A stretch of DNA of 64,000 nucleotides from Frankiaceae bacterium (GCA_016650445.1 JAENVS010000001.1:56678-120677), one strand, 5' to 3'. Shown: positions 1 to 8,260, counted from the first letter of the stretch. The notes: generated by a model not told the origin, from the letters alone. Translations and numbers: made by a program.

Positions 1-1208
1 TACCCGACGACGACGCGGCCGTCCTTGGTCGTGTTGGCGTCGATGAAGTCGAGCAGGTTGCGGCCGCTGTTGCAGGTCGTGCCGTCCGCGCACATCCAGC
101 CGCGCTGCACCGGGTCGGCGCTGGCCTTGACCGTTGTCCACGTGAGGCCGCCGTCGTACGTCGTCGAGACGAACAGGTCCCAGACGCCGTGCCAGGCGCT
201 CGAGAACGGGTTGCCCGGCGTCGTGCTGCCGAGGTAGGCGACGGCCACCCGGCCGTTGTCACCGGACGTCGCGGCCTGGAACGTGCTGTTGACGATCGGC
301 GGGTCGTAGGTGCCGGCGAGATCCGTCACCCGGTCCCAGGTGCTGCCGCCGGTCGTCGACCGCGCGACGTACGGGTGGTTGTCGCCGTGCTGCCATGCCT
401 CGTAGACCGTGTTGTCCGGCGTGATCGCGACGGACGGGTCGAAGCCCGTCACCGGCTCGGTCGAACCCGGGATCACGTACGACGACCAGCTGCTGCCGTT
501 GTTCGTGGTGATGCCGCCGCCCTGCTTGCCACCGCAGTGCGAGTTCGGGAGGTACGCCGTACCGTTCGGGGCGACCTTGACGTGCCCGTGCAAGCTGCCG
601 CAGGCGCCGCCGACGAGGGCAGGCGGACCGAAGGTCAGGCCGCCGTTGGAGCTGGTCGCGCAGGCGTCGTTGCCGTTCTGCGCGCAGTAGTAGACCGCCC
701 GGTTGTACGTCGCCCCGAGCGGGGCCGCGCCCTTCCAGGCACCGGACCCGATGCTCTCGTGATCGACCACGCCGGCACAGGCATTGCCCATCTGCTGCCA
801 GGAGCCGCCGTCGTTGTCGCTGTAGGACAGCGCGCTGCACTCGCCGGCGAGGCCGCCGGCGAAGGTGCGGCCGCTGGTGCGGTCGGTCCACAGGATCGGG
901 TCGATGTTGAACGTCGACGTCATCGGGGTGACGTTGCTCCAGGTCGCGGCGCCCGTGGTCGGGTTCACGATGATCTTGTAGGTGCTGGCGTACGACTGGT
1001 ACATCAGCGCGCCGCTGGTGCCGTTCACGCCGAGGGAGGGCTCGCCGGCGTTGTTCACGTTGGGCAGCGAGGCGGGCGCCGCCAGGCTGGTGAAGACCGG
1101 CGCGGTGACGCTCGCAGAGGCCGTCAGCGGGGCGCTGAGCAGGGCCAGCCCGGCCGCGGCGAGGACCGCGGCGGCGAGGACGGACGGGACGAGGCGGCGG
1201 TGGGCCAC
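1..1208 (-). CDS. Secreted Asp-box (BNR/sialidase-fold) protein, 3' end cut by window edge
   Basis: About 402 residues are visible, read leftward from a GTG at 1206-1208 with a GGAG ribosome site nine bases upstream; the C-terminus lies outside the window. The first ~32 residues form a signal peptide (basic MAHRR start, Ala/Leu-rich core, ending near TASA), so the protein is exported. At least five Asp-box-like turns follow (for example SDNDGGSW, TTNNGSSW, STTGGSTW, TYDGGLTW), the hallmark of sialidase-type beta-propellers. Asp boxes are structural and do not identify a substrate: this could be a glycosidase or only a binding propeller. No catalytic arginine triad could be assigned. It is divergent from the amino-acid transporter operon. 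Confidence 0.75.
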   Translation of the reverse strand, partial: MAHRRLVPSVLAAAVLAAAGLALLSAPLTASASVTAPVFTSLAAPASLPNVNNAGEPSLGVNGTSGALMYQSYASTYKIIVNPTTGAATWSNVTPMTSTFNIDPILWTDRTSGRTFAGGLAGECSALSYSDNDGGSWQQMGNACAGVVDHESIGSGAWKGAAPLGATYNRAVYYCAQNGNDACATSSNGGLTFGPPALVGGACGSLHGHVKVAPNGTAYLPNSHCGGKQGGGITTNNGSSWSSYVIPGSTEPVTGFDPSVAITPDNTVYEAWQHGDNHPYVARSTTGGSTWDRVTDLAGTYDPPIVNSTFQAATSGDNGRVAVAYLGSTTPGNPFSSAWHGVWDLFVSTTYDGGLTWTTVKASADPVQRGWMCADGTTCNSGRNLLDFIDANTTKDGRVVVG

Positions 1209-1372
1209 GGGGGGGTGCTCCAGGGTGAGGGCGGCAGTGGTTGCTCCCCCTACGAACGGCCGGGCGAGCCAATCCTCGCGCTTTGGCGGGCTTTGTCCTG
1301 TTTCATACCCCGACGCGGAAGCGTTACACGCGGGGCCCCGGCGGGCGCAGCTCCCCCGCTAGGGTCGCGAAC

Positions 1373-2122
1373 GTGGGCGCAAACGGACATCCGCTGGTGT
1401 CTCTCCAGCACGTCGACAAGCGCTTCGGCACGCTGCACGCGCTCAAGGACGTCAGCCTGGACGTCGCGGCCGGCGAGGTCGTGGTCGTCATCGGCCCGTC
1501 GGGCTCCGGGAAGTCGACGCTGTGCCGCTGCATCAACCGGCTGGAGACCATCGACGGCGGAACGATCACCGTCGACGGGCAGCCACTGCCGGAAGAGGGC
1601 CGGGCGCTGGCCCGGTTGCGGGCCGACATCGGGATGGTGTTCCAGTCCTTCAACCTGTTCGCTCACAAGAGCGTGCTCGACAACATCACCCTGGGACCGA
1701 TCAAGGTGCGAGGGACCGACCGTGGCGCGGCCGAGAAGAAGGCCCGTGAGCTGCTCGACCGGGTCGGCATCGGCGACAAGGCCGGCGCGATGCCGGCCCA
1801 GCTCTCAGGCGGTCAGCAGCAGCGCGCCGCGATCGCCCGGGCGCTGGCCATGGAGCCCAAGCTCATGCTCTTCGACGAGCCCACTTCGGCCCTCGACCCG
1901 GAGTACATCCGCGAGGTCCTCGACGTGATGCGCGGCCTCGCCGACGACGGCATGACGATGATCGTCGTCACCCACGAGATGGGGTTCGCCCGGTCGGCGG
2001 CGTCCCGTGTCGTGTTCATGGACCAGGGCCGTCTCGTCGAGGACGCGGCCCCCGACACCTTCTTCACCGCGCCCGAGAGCGATCGGGCGCGCGACTTCCT
2101 GGCCACGATCCTGACCCACTGA
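1373..2122 (+). CDS. gluA: Glutamate/polar amino-acid ABC transporter ATP-binding protein
   Basis: A 249-residue cytoplasmic ATPase that powers uptake through the two permeases encoded downstream. The Walker A motif GPSGSGKST is at residues 41-49, followed by a Q-loop (MVFQSF), the signature LSGGQQQRAAIARAL, Walker B LMLFDEPTSALDPE and the H-loop VTHEM. This set is typical of the GlnQ/GluA group of polar amino-acid importers. The reading frame is open further upstream, but GTG 1373 gives the usual family length and places the conserved VSLQHVDKRFG close to the N-terminus. It is the first gene of a four-gene operon (ATPase, binding protein, two permeases), the gluABCD order of actinobacteria. 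Glutamate specificity is inferred from that order. Confidence 0.93.
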   Translation: MGANGHPLVSLQHVDKRFGTLHALKDVSLDVAAGEVVVVIGPSGSGKSTLCRCINRLETIDGGTITVDGQPLPEEGRALARLRADIGMVFQSFNLFAHKSVLDNITLGPIKVRGTDRGAAEKKARELLDRVGIGDKAGAMPAQLSGGQQQRAAIARALAMEPKLMLFDEPTSALDPEYIREVLDVMRGLADDGMTMIVVTHEMGFARSAASRVVFMDQGRLVEDAAPDTFFTAPESDRARDFLATILTH

Positions 2123-2154
2123 CGGCCGAACGCACCTCCACCGAAGGGAACCAC

Positions 2155-3030
2155 GTGACACCCCGCACCCGCCTCCGCATCGGAGCAACCCTCGCCGCCG
2201 TCGCCCTCGCCGCCACGGCATGTGGCGGCAGCAGTGACGGCGACGACCTCGGCTCGGACGACAAGAAGCCGACGTTCGCCTCCGACACGACCATGGGCAA
2301 GATCCAGGCCAAGGGCACGATGACGGTCGGCACGAAGTTCGACCAGCCGCTGTACGGCGAGAAGACCCTCAGCGGTGACGTCGAGGGCTTCGACGTGGAG
2401 ATCGCGCGGCTCATCGCCGACGAGCTCGGCGTGAAGGTGAACTTCGTCGAGGCCGTCAGCAAGAACCGCGAGCCGTTCATCCAGAACGGCAACGTCGACA
2501 TCGTCGTCGCGACGTACACGATCAACGACAAGCGCAAGAAGATCGTCGACTTCGCCGGCCCGTACTACCAGACCGGTCAGTCACTGATGGTCCGCAAGGA
2601 CGACTCGGCCATCAACAGCAAGGACGACCTCGCCGGCAAGAAGGTCTGCTCCGTCGAGGGATCCACCCCCGCCGAGCGCATCAAGACCGAGGCGCCGAAG
2701 GCTCTCGTCACCCTGTTCGACGCGTATGGCAAGTGCGCGACCGCGCTGGAGAACAAGCAGGTCGACGCGGTGACCACCGACGAAGCCATCCTGCTGGGGC
2801 TGGTCAGCAAGAAGCCGGACGCCTACAAGGTCGTCGGTGAGACGTTCAGCGAGGAGCCGTACGGCATCGGCCTGAAGAAGGGCGACCAGGCATTCCGCGA
2901 CTTCCTCAACGACTTCGTCGAGAAGATCTACGAGGACGGCCGCTGGAAGAAGGCGCTGGAGAAGACCGTCGGCAAGGTCCAGGACTCCCTTCCTGAGCCC
3001 CCGGCCGTCGACCGCTACACCTCCGCTTAG
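2155..3030 (+). CDS. gluB: Amino-acid ABC transporter substrate-binding lipoprotein
   Basis: A 291-residue SBP_bac_3 family binding protein. The N-terminus is a lipoprotein signal: a basic start, an Ala-rich core and a cysteine at residue 23 followed by GGSSDGDD, a typical flexible linker after lipid attachment. The mature part has the family landmarks: an initial GTMTVGTKFDQP strand, EGFDVEIARLIADELG and the hinge region VDIVVATYTIND. It should capture glutamate or a related polar amino acid outside the membrane and deliver it to the permeases encoded next. Translation starts at GTG 2155 behind GAAGGGA, 32 bases after the ATPase stop. Confidence 0.92.
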   Translation: MTPRTRLRIGATLAAVALAATACGGSSDGDDLGSDDKKPTFASDTTMGKIQAKGTMTVGTKFDQPLYGEKTLSGDVEGFDVEIARLIADELGVKVNFVEAVSKNREPFIQNGNVDIVVATYTINDKRKKIVDFAGPYYQTGQSLMVRKDDSAINSKDDLAGKKVCSVEGSTPAERIKTEAPKALVTLFDAYGKCATALENKQVDAVTTDEAILLGLVSKKPDAYKVVGETFSEEPYGIGLKKGDQAFRDFLNDFVEKIYEDGRWKKALEKTVGKVQDSLPEPPAVDRYTSA

Positions 3031-3053
3031 CCCGACCGCTAGGACCCTCCGCC

Positions 3054-3713
3054 GTGCAGCTCTCGACCGTCACCGACAACCTCGACGTCTACCTCGAGGG
3101 CTTCGTCGGGACGCTCAAGCTCACGGCACTGGGGGCAACCGGTTCGCTGGTGCTCGGCACCGTACTGGCCACGATGCGGGTCAGTCCGGTGCCGAGCCTG
3201 CGGGCGGGTGCGACCGTCTACGTCGAGATCCTGCGCAACTGCCCACTGCCGGTCCTCGCGGTGCTGCTCGCCTTCGGGCTGCCCAAGCTGGGCCCGCCGA
3301 TCCAGGGCCTCTCCTTCTTCACCTGGGCGGTGCTGGCGATCGCGCTGTACCACGCCGCCTTCGTCTGCGAGGCGCTGCGCTCAGGCGTCAACTCGGTCGC
3401 CACCGGCCAGGGTGAGGCGGCCCGATCCCTGGGGCTGACCTTCGGACAGACGATGTCGCTGGTCGTGCTCCCGCAGGCCTTCCGCACGGTCGTGCCGCCA
3501 CTGGGCAACATCCTGATCGCGCTCACCAAGAACTCCGCGGTCGCCGCCACCATCGACGTCACCGACATCACCAACCAGACCGAGTTCGTCATCAACGACA
3601 CGGTCGACCCGCTCGCCGCCCTCGCGGGCGCGGCCTTCTTCTACCTGCTGCTGACGCTGCCGACCGGGCTGCTCGTCGGCCGGCTCGAGCGTCGTACGGC
3701 GTTCTCCCGATGA
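3054..3713 (+). CDS. gluC: Amino-acid ABC transporter permease (first)
   Basis: A 219-residue integral membrane permease of the HisM/GlnP type with about five hydrophobic helices. The EAA loop that contacts the ATPase is visible as GQGEAARSLGLTFGQ, followed by VLPQAFRTVVPPLGN. Start at GTG 3054, 23 bases after the binding-protein gene. Its stop codon overlaps the start of the second permease (ATGA at 3710-3713), so the two permeases are translationally coupled and probably form a heterodimer. Confidence 0.92.
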   Translation: MQLSTVTDNLDVYLEGFVGTLKLTALGATGSLVLGTVLATMRVSPVPSLRAGATVYVEILRNCPLPVLAVLLAFGLPKLGPPIQGLSFFTWAVLAIALYHAAFVCEALRSGVNSVATGQGEAARSLGLTFGQTMSLVVLPQAFRTVVPPLGNILIALTKNSAVAATIDVTDITNQTEFVINDTVDPLAALAGAAFFYLLLTLPTGLLVGRLERRTAFSR

Positions 3714-4567
3714 CAACCGTGACGGCGTACGGCGACCCGCTGGGTCCGCGTGGGCGCCGGCGCGCGCTGATCGCGTCCGTCGTCGGCGGGCTGGTGCTGC
3801 TCGGTCTGCTCGCCATCGCGATCGGCAAGTTCGCCTCCGCCGGCCAACTCGACGGCGAGCGCTGGGACGAGCTGCTCTCCACCGACGGCGCGCAGGCGTT
3901 CTGGCGCGGGTTGCGGGCGACGTTGAAGGCGGCGGCTGCGGCCGTTGCGCTGTCGGTCACCGTGGGCACGGTCATGGCCCTGGGGCGGCTGTCGCAGCGC
4001 CGCGTCGTGCGGGCGCTGGCCGGCACCTACGTGCAGCTGTTCCGCGCACTGCCGTCGCTGCTGCTGATCCTGTTCGGCTTCTTCGGGCTGCCGGCGCTCG
4101 GCATCGACGTCAGCAAGTACTGGGCCCTCGTGATCGGTCTCACGCTGTACAACAGCGCGATCTTCGCCGAGGTGATCCGGGCCGGTGTTCTGTCGCTCCC
4201 CCGGGGTCAGGCCGAGGCGGCGTACGCCGTGGGCATGACACGCGGCCAGGCGCAGCGCCTCGTCGTGCTGCCGCAGGCCGTGTCGCGGATGCTGCCTTCG
4301 TTGGTGGCGCAGGGCGTGGTCGTGCTCAAGGACACGTCGTACGGCTTCGTGATCGGGTACGAGGAGCTGCTGCGCACCGGGCAGTTCGCGGGTGAGTCGA
4401 CGGCGAGCCTGCTGCAGGCCTACCTGATCGTCGCGATCGTGTACGTCGCCGTGTGCTTCGCACTGTCACAGCTGGCGCGGTGGCTGGAGGGGCGGCAGGC
4501 GCGGCGCTACGGGCACGCGGCGGTCGTGGCTCCCGGCGTGGAGGACCTCGCGGTCGTGCAGCGCTGA
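3710..4567 (+). CDS. gluD: Amino-acid ABC transporter permease (second)
   Basis: A 285-residue permease, longer than the first because of a ~60-residue N-terminal extension with an extra hydrophobic helix (residues ~20-40), as is usual for GluD. The EAA motif reads GQAEAAYAVGMTRGQ, followed by VLPQAVSRMLPSLV. The gene starts inside the stop codon of the preceding permease (ATG 3710) and closes the operon. Downstream, 4578-4651 carries three related GTTGATCAT-like words rather than a clear terminator. Confidence 0.92.
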   Translation: MTTVTAYGDPLGPRGRRRALIASVVGGLVLLGLLAIAIGKFASAGQLDGERWDELLSTDGAQAFWRGLRATLKAAAAAVALSVTVGTVMALGRLSQRRVVRALAGTYVQLFRALPSLLLILFGFFGLPALGIDVSKYWALVIGLTLYNSAIFAEVIRAGVLSLPRGQAEAAYAVGMTRGQAQRLVVLPQAVSRMLPSLVAQGVVVLKDTSYGFVIGYEELLRTGQFAGESTASLLQAYLIVAIVYVAVCFALSQLARWLEGRQARRYGHAAVVAPGVEDLAVVQR

Positions 4568-4577
4568 GCCCGACGTC

Positions 4578-4651
4578 GTTGATCATCGCCGGAGAAGGTC
4601 ACCGCTGATCGTCGGCGGACGGGACCGCACCTGCGTTGATCATGAGGAGTC
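4578..4651. repeat. Three degenerate copies of a GTTGATCAT-type word
   Basis: Three related ~17-base words lie in the same orientation at 4578-4594 (GTTGATCATCGCCGGAG), 4604-4620 (GCTGATCGTCGGCGGAC) and 4635-4651 (GTTGATCATGAGGAGTC). The same GTTGATCAT core, with CGCCGTTGATCAT, forms one arm of the large hairpin at 36389-36449. This suggests remnants of a dispersed palindromic repeat. Copy number elsewhere in the genome cannot be seen here. Confidence 0.45.
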
Positions 4652-4693
4652 CCGACGTGGATGGTCTGCCGCCGCAGCGGTGTTCTACCCGGC

Positions 4694-5713
4694 ATGACCC
4701 CTGCACCCCCCGTGCTGCCCTTGGCCGTCCTGGACTTCGTCGGCATCGAGCACGGGGAGACGCCCGCCGAGGCGATCCGCGGTGCCGCCGGCATCGCGCA
4801 GGCCGTCGAGCGCGAGGGCTACGGCCGCCTTTGGGTGTCCGAGCACCACAACATGAAGAGCCTGGCATGCAGCGCGCCCGAGCTGCTGGTCGGCCACCTC
4901 GCCTCGCAGACGGAGACGCTGCGCGTCGGCGCCGCCGGGATCATGCTGCCGAACCATGCGGCCTTCAAGGTCGCGGAGCTGTTCCGCACGCTTCTCGCCA
5001 TGCACCCCGGCCGCATCGACCTCGCTCTCGGACGTGCCCCCGGGACCGACCCGCTGACCGCTCACGTGCTGCGGCGCGGCCTGCGCGTGGACCCTGCCGC
5101 CGAGTTCCCCACGCAGGTCGCCGAGCTGCTTGCGTTCCTGGGCGACGGGTTCCCAGAGGGGCATCCGTACGAGTCCTTGATCGTCGCACCTGTGGTCGAC
5201 GAGCGGCCCGAGGTCTTCGTGCTCGGCTCGAGCGCATACGGCGCGAAGTTCGCCGCGATCAACGGCCTGCGCGCGGTGTTTGCCCACCACATGAGCCCCG
5301 AGATCGCGGTCGACGTGCTCCGGGAGTACCGCCGGGACTTCACGCCCCGGGTAGATGGCGACGCGCCTTACTCCGCCATGTCGGTGCTGGCGTTTGCGAG
5401 CGATGACGAGCAGGCGCGCCGGGAGTTCGAGGCGGCCTGGGCGCTGACGATGCGCAACCTGTCGCGCGGGGTGCGGGAGCCGCTGCGTCCCGAGGAGGTA
5501 CAGGAGCATGCCCGGTCCGGCGCCTTCACTGGCGGCGATGTGGACAACGCCCGCATGGTCGTCGGCGAGCCGAAGGTCGTGGTCGAGCGGCTGCTCGAGC
5601 TGAAGGCGGCAGCACAGGCTGACGAGATCGTCGTCGTCACGCCGAGCCTCAACCGTGCCCGCCGGACCGACAGCTTCACCAGGATCGCCCACGGCTGGCG
5701 CATCGCTGCCTAA
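4694..5713 (+). CDS. Luciferase-like flavin-dependent monooxygenase (MsnO8-type LLM family)
   Basis: A 339-residue TIM-barrel oxidoreductase of the bacterial luciferase-like superfamily. These enzymes usually use reduced FMN or F420 and oxygen, and the substrate is not predictable. Family signatures are clear: LPLAVLDFVGIEHG near the start, YGRLWVSEHHNMKSLACSAP, the stretch GIMLPNHAAFKVAE, and HPGRIDLALGRAPGTDPLT. ATG 4694 is preferred because the family motif begins about ten residues later. The frame continues upstream to an ATG at 4661, and no strong ribosome site favours either. It stands alone after the transporter operon. Confidence 0.87.
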   Translation: MTPAPPVLPLAVLDFVGIEHGETPAEAIRGAAGIAQAVEREGYGRLWVSEHHNMKSLACSAPELLVGHLASQTETLRVGAAGIMLPNHAAFKVAELFRTLLAMHPGRIDLALGRAPGTDPLTAHVLRRGLRVDPAAEFPTQVAELLAFLGDGFPEGHPYESLIVAPVVDERPEVFVLGSSAYGAKFAAINGLRAVFAHHMSPEIAVDVLREYRRDFTPRVDGDAPYSAMSVLAFASDDEQARREFEAAWALTMRNLSRGVREPLRPEEVQEHARSGAFTGGDVDNARMVVGEPKVVVERLLELKAAAQADEIVVVTPSLNRARRTDSFTRIAHGWRIAA

Positions 5714-5971
5714 CGCGGCCGCCGAGCCATCAGGCAGTGACGTCGAGACCGGCTGTCCCCAGAACGCCGCCTCGGTCCCCAGCGGGACCCGCGCCGCACC
5801 GTGACGACCAGCCCCGTCGCATCGGCACGCAGAAGACGCCCGTCTCGTTCCAGAACGCGTGTGACCGCTTCACGTTCACGGAGGTTCTCGTGCAGCCCGC
5901 GGATGCGCCGGCCAGCGGACCCTCGGCAGCAGAGCGACTCGCGGCAGATGAGTGCGTCTTCACGTGTGTGC

Positions 5972-6979
5972 TCAGGGCTTTTCGGCGATGATCCGCCAGT
6001 TGAGATCAGCGATCTTTGCGCGCTCTGCGTCGGTCCACGCCTGGCCGCCCTTTTGGAGCAGGTCGAGGGTTTCCTCGATCCAGGCGGGGGCGATGCGGAT
6101 CTTCTCGAGGCCCCGTACGACCCGGCGTCCGCGCAGGATCAGGTCGCGCTTCTGCTCGCACAGCGGCCAGGCCTCGCTCCGTGAGGGAGCTGAGAGCCGG
6201 ATCATGAAGCCTGCCCGTTCGAGGGCGGCGCAGACGTCGGCCGGGTACATGGATTGGGTAGCTGCCAAGGTCGGTAGGAACAGTCGGTGCAATGCGACGT
6301 GCTCCTCGTTGTCCCAGTCGAAGTGAGGCGTCAGCAGGTACTCGGAGCACGCGTAGCGCGCTCCGGACTTAAGGACGCGGTACATCTCCTGGGCGTGCGC
6401 ATCGAGCTCCTCCTTCTTGAAGAACGGCCAGACGGCTTGGAAGGAGAAGCACCCGTCGAACGTCTCTGAGGGGTAGGCGAGTGGCTCGTGATGGTTGCCG
6501 ACCTTGAAGTGCAATCGATCAGTCATGGCGCAGCGTGCCGCCCAGGCGATGGCGTTCTCGATCTGGTCCGGGTCGATGTTGTAGCCCGATACCTGCCCGC
6601 CAGTCAGGGTCGCCAGGTGGTGTGCGATCCGGCCGCGCCCACAACCCATGTCCAGGAGATGCGACGTGCTCGGACTCTTCAGGACGAGGTCGCCGACGAG
6701 CGCGCGCTCGGTCAGGATCTGGTTGTCGTAGAGCCCTTTGGTCTCGTCGAGCATCGGCGGGATGTACAGCTTCTCGAGGTCGAAGACCGACAGCATGTTG
6801 TTGAGGACCTTGTAGTAGGCAGCGACGGCTCGCGTCTCATCGGCTGTCTCGGTCTGCTCTCCGGCCTGCATCCGTTGGAAGAACTTGTAGGCGTCGATAC
6901 AGGCTTGCTTGTCGGCAGCGGGCAGGGTGGCCAGGCGCTTGAGGCCAACTGCGGCAGTCTTGATGCGGTACCAGTCCAT
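5972..6979 (-). CDS. SAM-dependent methyltransferase, sterol-C24-methyltransferase-like
   Basis: A 335-residue class I methyltransferase. The SAM-binding motif I is LLDMGCGRGRIAHHL, followed by the acidic loop GYNIDPDQIENAIAWA and a motif near FDGCFSFQAVWPF. The layout, with a ~120-residue helical N-terminal region, the Rossmann core and a C-terminal segment on the acceptor, resembles sterol/cycloartenol C24-methyltransferases and other lipid methyltransferases; the substrate is unknown. ATG 6979 is chosen over longer starts because an AAGGTGG ribosome site sits just upstream. It is divergent from a TetR regulator with an inverted repeat between them, so it is a likely target of that repressor. 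Confidence 0.8.
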   Translation of the reverse strand: MDWYRIKTAAVGLKRLATLPAADKQACIDAYKFFQRMQAGEQTETADETRAVAAYYKVLNNMLSVFDLEKLYIPPMLDETKGLYDNQILTERALVGDLVLKSPSTSHLLDMGCGRGRIAHHLATLTGGQVSGYNIDPDQIENAIAWAARCAMTDRLHFKVGNHHEPLAYPSETFDGCFSFQAVWPFFKKEELDAHAQEMYRVLKSGARYACSEYLLTPHFDWDNEEHVALHRLFLPTLAATQSMYPADVCAALERAGFMIRLSAPSRSEAWPLCEQKRDLILRGRRVVRGLEKIRIAPAWIEETLDLLQKGGQAWTDAERAKIADLNWRIIAEKP

Positions 6980-7036
6980 GGGTCCCACCTTGAGTCGTCG
7001 GGGCAGGTGCGCCGTGCCGGCGACCGTGACGCACAC

Positions 7037-7052
7037 TAAGGCATTCGCCTTA
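7037..7052. promoter_or_regulatory. Inverted repeat, candidate TetR operator
   Basis: A perfect 6-4-6 inverted repeat, TAAGGC-ATTC-GCCTTA, lies in the 132-base divergent region between the methyltransferase (start 6979) and the TetR gene (start 7112). TetR proteins commonly bind such palindromes in the divergent promoter they share with a target gene. Binding is inferred from position and symmetry only. Confidence 0.55.
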
Positions 7053-7098
7053 CCGGGCGACGCGATCGGGGACCTATCACCGCGTGGGCACGCTGAGA

Positions 7099-7104
7099 TA
7101 ACCT
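7099..7104 (+). promoter_or_regulatory. Candidate -10 element of the TetR gene
   Basis: TAACCT matches the actinobacterial TANNNT -10 pattern and ends seven bases before the ATG at 7112. This spacing would give a leaderless or nearly leaderless transcript. A weak GAGG also lies between the element and the start, so a leadered transcript from farther upstream is not excluded. Confidence 0.35.
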
Positions 7105-7111
7105 GAGGCGT

Positions 7112-7768
7112 ATGACTCAAGATGCGGCGGGCACCCGGGCCGCCGTACTTCGGGCCGCGGAGCAGCTTCTCGCGGTCGGCGGGATCGAGGGCCCATCGGA
7201 CCGAGAGATCATTGCCCACGCCGGCGTGGGGAACAAGTCAGCGATTCACTACCACTTCGGTTCCCGGCGAGGCCTGGTGGACGCCATCCTTGCCGAGCAT
7301 GGCGAGGTGCTGCGAGTCCGACGGGCCCTTGCCTACGAGCGGCTGGTGGTCGGTCCAGGTTCGCAAGACCTCCTGGGCTTGTGCCAGGTCATCGTCGAGC
7401 CGTATGCGACGTTCCTCGAAGAAGGTCCTAGCCAGTGGGCCTTCCTGGCGGTGGCCCAGTTCGTCCTTGAGGACCCGCGCGAGGACCCGATGAGCCTGCC
7501 CGAACGATTCCATGACCCGCTCATGACCGTCCTTGCCCTTGAGGTTCTCGACCACCTGTCGCTGCCCGACGAGATAGGTGCCGAACGCGCCCGGGTCGGG
7601 GTCGGACACGTGATCGCGTCGCTCGGCGCTCGCGCCCGCCAACAGATCGCGGGCATCGGCGGGTGGACGTACGCACCGCTCGAGCTGTTCACCCCCAACC
7701 TGGTCGACATGCTCCACGGATCCCTGGTCGCCCCACCGTCGACGGCAGCTCTGGCTGCTGCCGGATGA
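7112..7768 (+). CDS. TetR/AcrR family transcriptional regulator
   Basis: A 218-residue regulator. The N-terminal helix-turn-helix spans residues ~8-55, with GGIEGPSDREIIAHAGVGNK as the first helices and SAIHYHFGSRRGLVDAIL as the recognition helix and following segment. The C-terminal ~150 residues form a variable ligand and dimerisation domain whose inducer cannot be predicted. The gene is divergent from the sterol-methyltransferase-like gene with a TAAGGC/GCCTTA inverted repeat between them, the usual arrangement for a local repressor and its target. Confidence 0.88.
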   Translation: MTQDAAGTRAAVLRAAEQLLAVGGIEGPSDREIIAHAGVGNKSAIHYHFGSRRGLVDAILAEHGEVLRVRRALAYERLVVGPGSQDLLGLCQVIVEPYATFLEEGPSQWAFLAVAQFVLEDPREDPMSLPERFHDPLMTVLALEVLDHLSLPDEIGAERARVGVGHVIASLGARARQQIAGIGGWTYAPLELFTPNLVDMLHGSLVAPPSTAALAAAG

Positions 7769-7792
7769 CCGACTCAGTTCCGTCCTCGAAGA

Positions 7793-7912
7793 TCAGGACG
7801 ACGTTTCCAGTAGGCGGGCCCCAGTGTCGAAACCGAGCCGTAGTTCTCGGTGCGGTGGGCCGTCGTCGTCGAGGGGCTCGATCCACAGTGGCCATCTCGG
7901 GTGGACCTTCAC
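7793..7912 (-). pseudogene. Truncated small gene behind the RHH antitoxin, possible broken toxin
   Basis: This 39-codon frame starts at GTG 7912, which overlaps the stop of the ribbon-helix-helix gene (GTGA at 7909-7912), the coupling expected of an antitoxin-toxin pair. It encodes MKVHPRWPLWIEPLDDDG and about 20 more residues, then stops at TGA 7793. One base over, the same strand stays open and reads VVLIFEDGTESVI before running into the antisense of the TetR 3' end. This is consistent with a frameshifted and truncated toxin, but the family was not recognised and the second half may be chance. It could also be a genuine very short protein. Confidence 0.4.
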
Positions 7913-8142
7913 GCAGACAACTGCGCCAGCGCGGCCCGAATGGCCTCCGACCGGCTCATGTGGTTCTTCGCGGCTGCCGCGTCGAGAGCGTCGAGTTCGT
8001 CGGCGGTCAGCCGCACTGCCACGACCTGCATGGGTGCGGCGCCACGACCCGGCCGCCCGCGCCCCCGACGCTTGAGTTCGTCGACGTCATAGCCGGCCTC
8101 GGCCTCGTCGGCCCACTCCTGGATCTGCTGCTCGCTCACCAC
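7909..8142 (-). CDS. Ribbon-helix-helix (CopG/Arc-type) antitoxin-like protein
   Basis: A 77-residue protein. Its C-terminal half (residues ~38-77) reads MQVVAVRLTADELDALDAAA followed by MSRSEAIRAALAQL: one beta-strand and two helices, the ribbon-helix-helix DNA-binding fold found in CopG-type antitoxins. The N-terminal half is charged and probably contacts a toxin partner. It begins with tandem GTG codons (8142 or 8139) directly after a TACGAT -10-like element, suggesting a leaderless mRNA. The downstream partner frame appears broken, so this antitoxin may be orphaned. It is divergent from mazEF. Confidence 0.78.
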   Translation of the reverse strand: MVSEQQIQEWADEAEAGYDVDELKRRGRGRPGRGAAPMQVVAVRLTADELDALDAAAAKNHMSRSEAIRAALAQLSA

Positions 8143-8149
8143 GCCAAAA

Positions 8150-8160
8150 TCGTATGACGA
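8150..8160. promoter_or_regulatory. Palindrome at the RHH gene promoter
   Basis: TCGTATGACGA is an interrupted palindrome (TCGT/ACGA arms around ATG) that overlaps a minus-strand TACGAT -10-like element six bases before the GTG at 8142. Autorepressing ribbon-helix-helix proteins bind such sites at their own promoters. The function is inferred from position. Confidence 0.4.
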
Positions 8161-8238
8161 AAAACGGGGGATGGCCAGAGCCGACCTGACGACCGCGCTG
8201 ACAGCGGCATCTGCGGGCGGCGCCTTGGCAAGCCCGGC

Positions 8239-8252
8239 CGTTACATGTAACG
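8239..8252. promoter_or_regulatory. 14-bp perfect palindrome overlapping the mazE promoter
   Basis: CGTTACATGTAACG is a perfect 14-base palindrome ending eight bases before the mazE GTG at 8261. The -10-like TAACGT (8248-8253) overlaps its right end and sits seven bases from the start codon, as in leaderless actinobacterial promoters. MazE-MazF complexes autoregulate their operons by binding palindromes over the promoter, so this is a strong candidate operator. Confidence 0.6.
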
Positions 8253-8260
8253 TAGGCGCC

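Noticed and set aside
5714..5971. Minus-strand frame behind the methyltransferase reading ENLREREAVTRVLERDGRLL
   Set aside because: It looks mildly protein-like but has no start codon in frame and no recognisable family. The stretch may hold a gene remnant; nothing firm can be annotated.
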